From Pseudorhodobacter antarcticus (lineage in GTDB: Bacteria; Pseudomonadota; Alphaproteobacteria; Rhodobacterales; Rhodobacteraceae): DNA of 64,000 nucleotides. Shown here piece by piece: positions 61,607-64,000 of this stretch. The position numbers were made by a program, and so were the translations under genes. Each line of letters starts with the position of its first letter. Position 1 is the stretch's first letter. The notes under the pieces were generated by a model. It made no database searches. It was given only the letters and a program-made list of their open reading frames with translations, and was not told the DNA's origin. Where the stretch lies: the NCBI GenBank assembly GCA_945860375.1, contig CAMAQR010000008.1, positions 43,424 through 107,423 of the forward strand, written 5' to 3'.

Positions 61607-63250
61607 TCAGGCGTCGCGCACCAGGATCACATCTGAAAGGTTCGGCGTCGTGCTGCCCATGATGTGGGCGACGGGTTCGCCGTTGATGCGCAGGATATGA
61701 TGGGCGTTGCCGGGGCCCGCGACGATGGTCAGCACGGGCGGCACTTCGACAGTGTCGCTGCCATAGACCGGGGTGTAGTGGATTTCAAGCTGATCCTCAC
61801 CCGTGACGTAATCATTGATCACGGCGATCTGGGTGCTTTCCAGCCAGCGGTTGTCAATCTCCAGCGTGTCGTTGCCACTGCCGCCAAGGGCTATGTCGCC
61901 GCGCCCGACGATCCCTGTGTCATTGCCCGCACCCGCCGACAGGGTGTCGATGCCGTCGATGGCGGTCAGGCTGTCATCCCCCGCGCCGCCCTCAACCGTG
62001 TCGGCATCCGCGCCGCCGGTCAGCACATCGGTTCCCTGCCCGCCGACGACACGGTCGTTCCCCGCGTCGCCCGTCAGGCTGTCGTCGCCAAAGCCACCCC
62101 AAAGCGTGTCATTGCCACCTCCGCCACCCACCGAATCGTTGCCTGCATCGGCTCGGACGGAGTCGTCGCCTTCGGGCAATCCGGCTTGGTCATTGCCGAT
62201 GCCCAAATTGGCATGGTCATCGCTGGTGGAACCCGTCAGCGTGTCGACTCTTGCACCGGTGAACCATTTGGTTGGATCCGTGCCACCACGGGCGGTGTCA
62301 TGGCCATCGACTTGCACCACTTCGCCAGCATGGTCGCCACGGGTATCGGCCGTGTCGGTGCTGGTGTCGGCCACCAGTTCAATGTCAGCCAGCGTCAGAT
62401 CGGTGACGCCGTCCATTTGCGCAATCACAAAGCCGTTCATGCGGATCAGGCTGCTTTCGCCATCGGGTGACAGTTCTATGCGCAGCTCGGGCGGCAGTTC
62501 CACGTTGGTGTCAGACGCTTGGCGCGGAATGTGGTGCAATTGCAACTGATCTTCGGCGCGGTTCAAATCGACGATGTGGAACTGGTCTGTGCTGTCGGTG
62601 AAACGGTGATCGAGATGGGAATTGTCATCGCTGGCCCCGCCCAAAGCGCCGCCGCCGGAGCCCATCAACAAGGTGTCGTTGCCGATTCCGCCGAGCATCT
62701 GGTCAATGCCTTCGGGCGCGGTCATGCCCGGTGACCCTGCGTCTGCACCGGTGGATTCGGACAGAAAGACATCCCCTGCGCCGCCCAAAAGCGCGTCGGC
62801 TCCAGTGCCGCCCGTCAGCCAGTCATCGCCGTCATCTGCGGCCAGACTGTCGTCGCCGGTGTTGCCCCACAAACTGTCATCAACCGCACCGCCCAACAGG
62901 CTGTCACCGCCGATGCCGCCCGCAAGGCTGTCATCCCCTGCGCCGCCCAAAGCGAGATCGCTGCCAGCGCTTGTTTCGGCTTTGTCATTGTCGGAACCTG
63001 CAGTGATATGGTCATGGCCTAAAGACCCGGCGAACCGGTCATCGCCCCCGGCCAGAAACCACGCCTCCGAGTCACCCGCCGTGGTGATGTCATCTTCGTC
63101 ACGGGTGCCGTCGCGGGCGTCAGTGTAATCTGCGGCATTATCAAGCGGGTCGTTGTCGGTCGTGCCCGAACCGCTGCTTGCGTCCAGCGCAAAGTTGACG
63201 CCAAGCGCACCCAGAAACAAAAACAGGTTGACGAGGATGCTGACGTCCAT
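61607..63250 (-). CDS. RTX-like calcium-binding repeat protein
   Basis: A 547-residue acidic protein. A hydrophobic N-terminal segment (about 3-22, V-S-I-L-V-N-L-F-L-F-L) may be an uncleaved anchor. Two blocks of nonapeptide repeats of the G-G-x-G-x-D-x-L type follow (about 65-200 and 335-455), many degenerate, for example G-N-T-G-D-D-S-L and G-G-A-G-D-D-S-L. Each is followed by a strand-rich domain with the motif F-H-I-V-D-L-N-R or I-A-V-I-N-D-Y, so the protein looks internally duplicated. Such repeats bind calcium in the exterior or periplasm. No secretion genes are nearby. The ATG at 63250 begins M-D-V-S-I. Confidence 0.85.
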   Translation of the reverse strand: MDVSILVNLFLFLGALGVNFALDASSGSGTTDNDPLDNAADYTDARDGTRDEDDITTAGDSEAWFLAGGDDRFAGSLGHDHITAGSDNDKAETSAGSDLALGGAGDDSLAGGIGGDSLLGGAVDDSLWGNTGDDSLAADDGDDWLTGGTGADALLGGAGDVFLSESTGADAGSPGMTAPEGIDQMLGGIGNDTLLMGSGGGALGGASDDNSHLDHRFTDSTDQFHIVDLNRAEDQLQLHHIPRQASDTNVELPPELRIELSPDGESSLIRMNGFVIAQMDGVTDLTLADIELVADTSTDTADTRGDHAGEVVQVDGHDTARGGTDPTKWFTGARVDTLTGSTSDDHANLGIGNDQAGLPEGDDSVRADAGNDSVGGGGGNDTLWGGFGDDSLTGDAGNDRVVGGQGTDVLTGGADADTVEGGAGDDSLTAIDGIDTLSAGAGNDTGIVGRGDIALGGSGNDTLEIDNRWLESTQIAVINDYVTGEDQLEIHYTPVYGSDTVEVPPVLTIVAGPGNAHHILRINGEPVAHIMGSTTPNLSDVILVRDA

Positions 63251-63946
63251 GAACACACACTTGGCTGATGCTGTCGGACTCAAAGCATTGCATCAAATTA
63301 TGGTCAAACTTCGGCTGTGCTATCAATCTCGGCAAAGAAGGTGTTCCACGCCATTGCCGTCAACCGCGCGGCACCGTCTTTCAGCAGGCAAAGTGCGCCC
63401 GGGATGGGTTACAGTCGGTCGGTGATGCAGCAGCCAAAGCGTTGGTTGGCGTGGAGGTCTGCCCTGGTGCGCAAAGTCTTGCCCGAAAGCTGATCCAGAT
63501 CGGACTTACGGGCAAATTGTCCCGGCTTGGTTTGTGAAGCCGCGCGTGATGTCTAGACAAGACCGGCTTTGTGGCCGCCGCCGCGATTGATGCCGCGGTT
63601 ATCAGGCCGACAATGCGCTTTTTCGAAACACGCACCCCGCAACAAATTGACCGCAGGCCCGGCACCGGGTCCGGGAGCGGTTTGAGGAACCAGAGGCGGG
63701 CGTTGCTGGCCATCCGGGCGCGCGGCGCCTCAGGTGTCACGGCAATGGTGCCGAGGGGTAGGCCTTACATTTCCGACAGCGTCCTTCAACGCCGCAGTGT
63801 CGGGCATCGTGTCAGCCGACAGTCGTTTCAGCCGCACCGCCCGTGTCGCTTGGACCGTGTATGGATGGCTCCTGCGTGGCAAGGGGGTTGTGGTTTTCAG
63901 GCGTCTGGTCGGTTGCGGCCATGTATTCGGTGTCTGAACTGCGGTT
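63251..63946. other. 696-bp region without a confident gene
   Basis: Several overlapping open frames exist on both strands, but none has a convincing ribosome site plus family motifs. One plus-strand frame ending at 63537 closes with a plausible coding-like tail (V-G-V-E-V-C-P-G-A-Q-S-L-A-R), and a minus-strand frame near 63620 begins like a signal peptide (S-K-K-R-I-V-G-L-I-T-A-A). They may be remnants of decayed genes. No repeat, tRNA or promoter was recognised. Confidence 0.5.
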
Positions 63947-64000
63947 TTACCCGCGCACCATGATGAATTCCGCGTGGATTTGGTCCCAATCAATGGCGCG
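63947..64000 (-). CDS. C-terminal end of an unknown gene cut by window edge
   Basis: The last 17 codons and TAA stop (63949-63947) of a gene entering from the right: R-A-I-D-W-D-Q-I-H-A-E-F-I-M-V-R-G. Codon use looks coding and the stop is clear, but the fragment is too short to identify. Confidence 0.4.
   Translation of the reverse strand, partial: RAIDWDQIHAEFIMVRG

Noticed and set aside
1..64000. tRNA, rRNA, prophage or defence islands
   Set aside because: No T-arm-like sequences, phage genes or restriction/toxin genes were recognised on either strand.

Overview
The window is chromosomal DNA of an alphaproteobacterium of the Rhodobacteraceae (Rhodobacter/Roseobacter group). The evidence is GC-rich coding sequence, a single-gene C4-pathway 5-aminolevulinate synthase with an FNR-type box upstream, an uvrA with a GTTC-N7-GTTC LexA box, and inositol genes with a GGAA-N6-TTCC type operator. 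No rRNA, tRNA, CRISPR array or prophage was found. It is mostly housekeeping chromosome with a few eroded loci.

Layout. 1-9.7 kb: a GNAT/M20 peptidase pair, a secreted hypothetical protein, hemA, a RodZ-like HTH membrane protein, ispG, a DsbA-like thiol oxidoreductase, a class I aminotransferase and an AMIN/amidase cell-wall hydrolase. 9.7-22.4 kb: PBP1A (mrcA), prfB, a DUF2189 membrane protein, an M23 peptidase/bactofilin pair, a DUF455/peroxiredoxin pair, a very large AsmA-like protein and queA. 22.4-30.5 kb: two MFS carriers, a DUF924 protein, lpdA, a rhodanese and uvrA. 30.6-35.7 kb: DUF2892, a broken Crp/Fnr regulator, mmsA with a divergent LysR regulator, and a CBS-domain protein. 35.8-42.8 kb: coaD and an inositol catabolic cluster (RpiR regulator, iolC-DUF2090 fusion, iolD, iolE, iolB). 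43.4-47.2 kb: the Pho regulon core phoR-[gap]-pstB-phoU-phoB. 47.2-53.6 kb: nucleoside hydrolase, Fe(III)-binding protein, mazG, M20 amidohydrolase, a DUF6636 protein and a class III aminotransferase. 53.6-54.4 kb: an IS4-family remnant. 54.4-63.3 kb: sodB, a Tat phosphoesterase, rarD, a LOG protein, a LysM protein, an ArsR/Atm1-type ABC pair and an RTX-like calcium-binding protein. The right edge carries only the last codons of another gene.

The most unusual features are: (1) a dispersed palindromic repeat family with core GGGATATTT-N4-CAAGATGAA, present as near-perfect hairpins or half-sites at the 3' ends of genes, most strikingly between convergent genes; (2) a phosphate operon in which three Pho boxes, a start-like leader and a PstA-like tail survive while pstS, pstC and most of pstA are missing before pstB; (3) a shared palindromic operator in front of the RpiR regulator and iolC; (4) a perfect 16-bp inverted repeat covering the predicted -35 of the iron-binding protein gene; (5) a Crp/Fnr regulator that has lost its start and N-terminal frame; and (6) an IS4 remnant abutting the sodB promoter.
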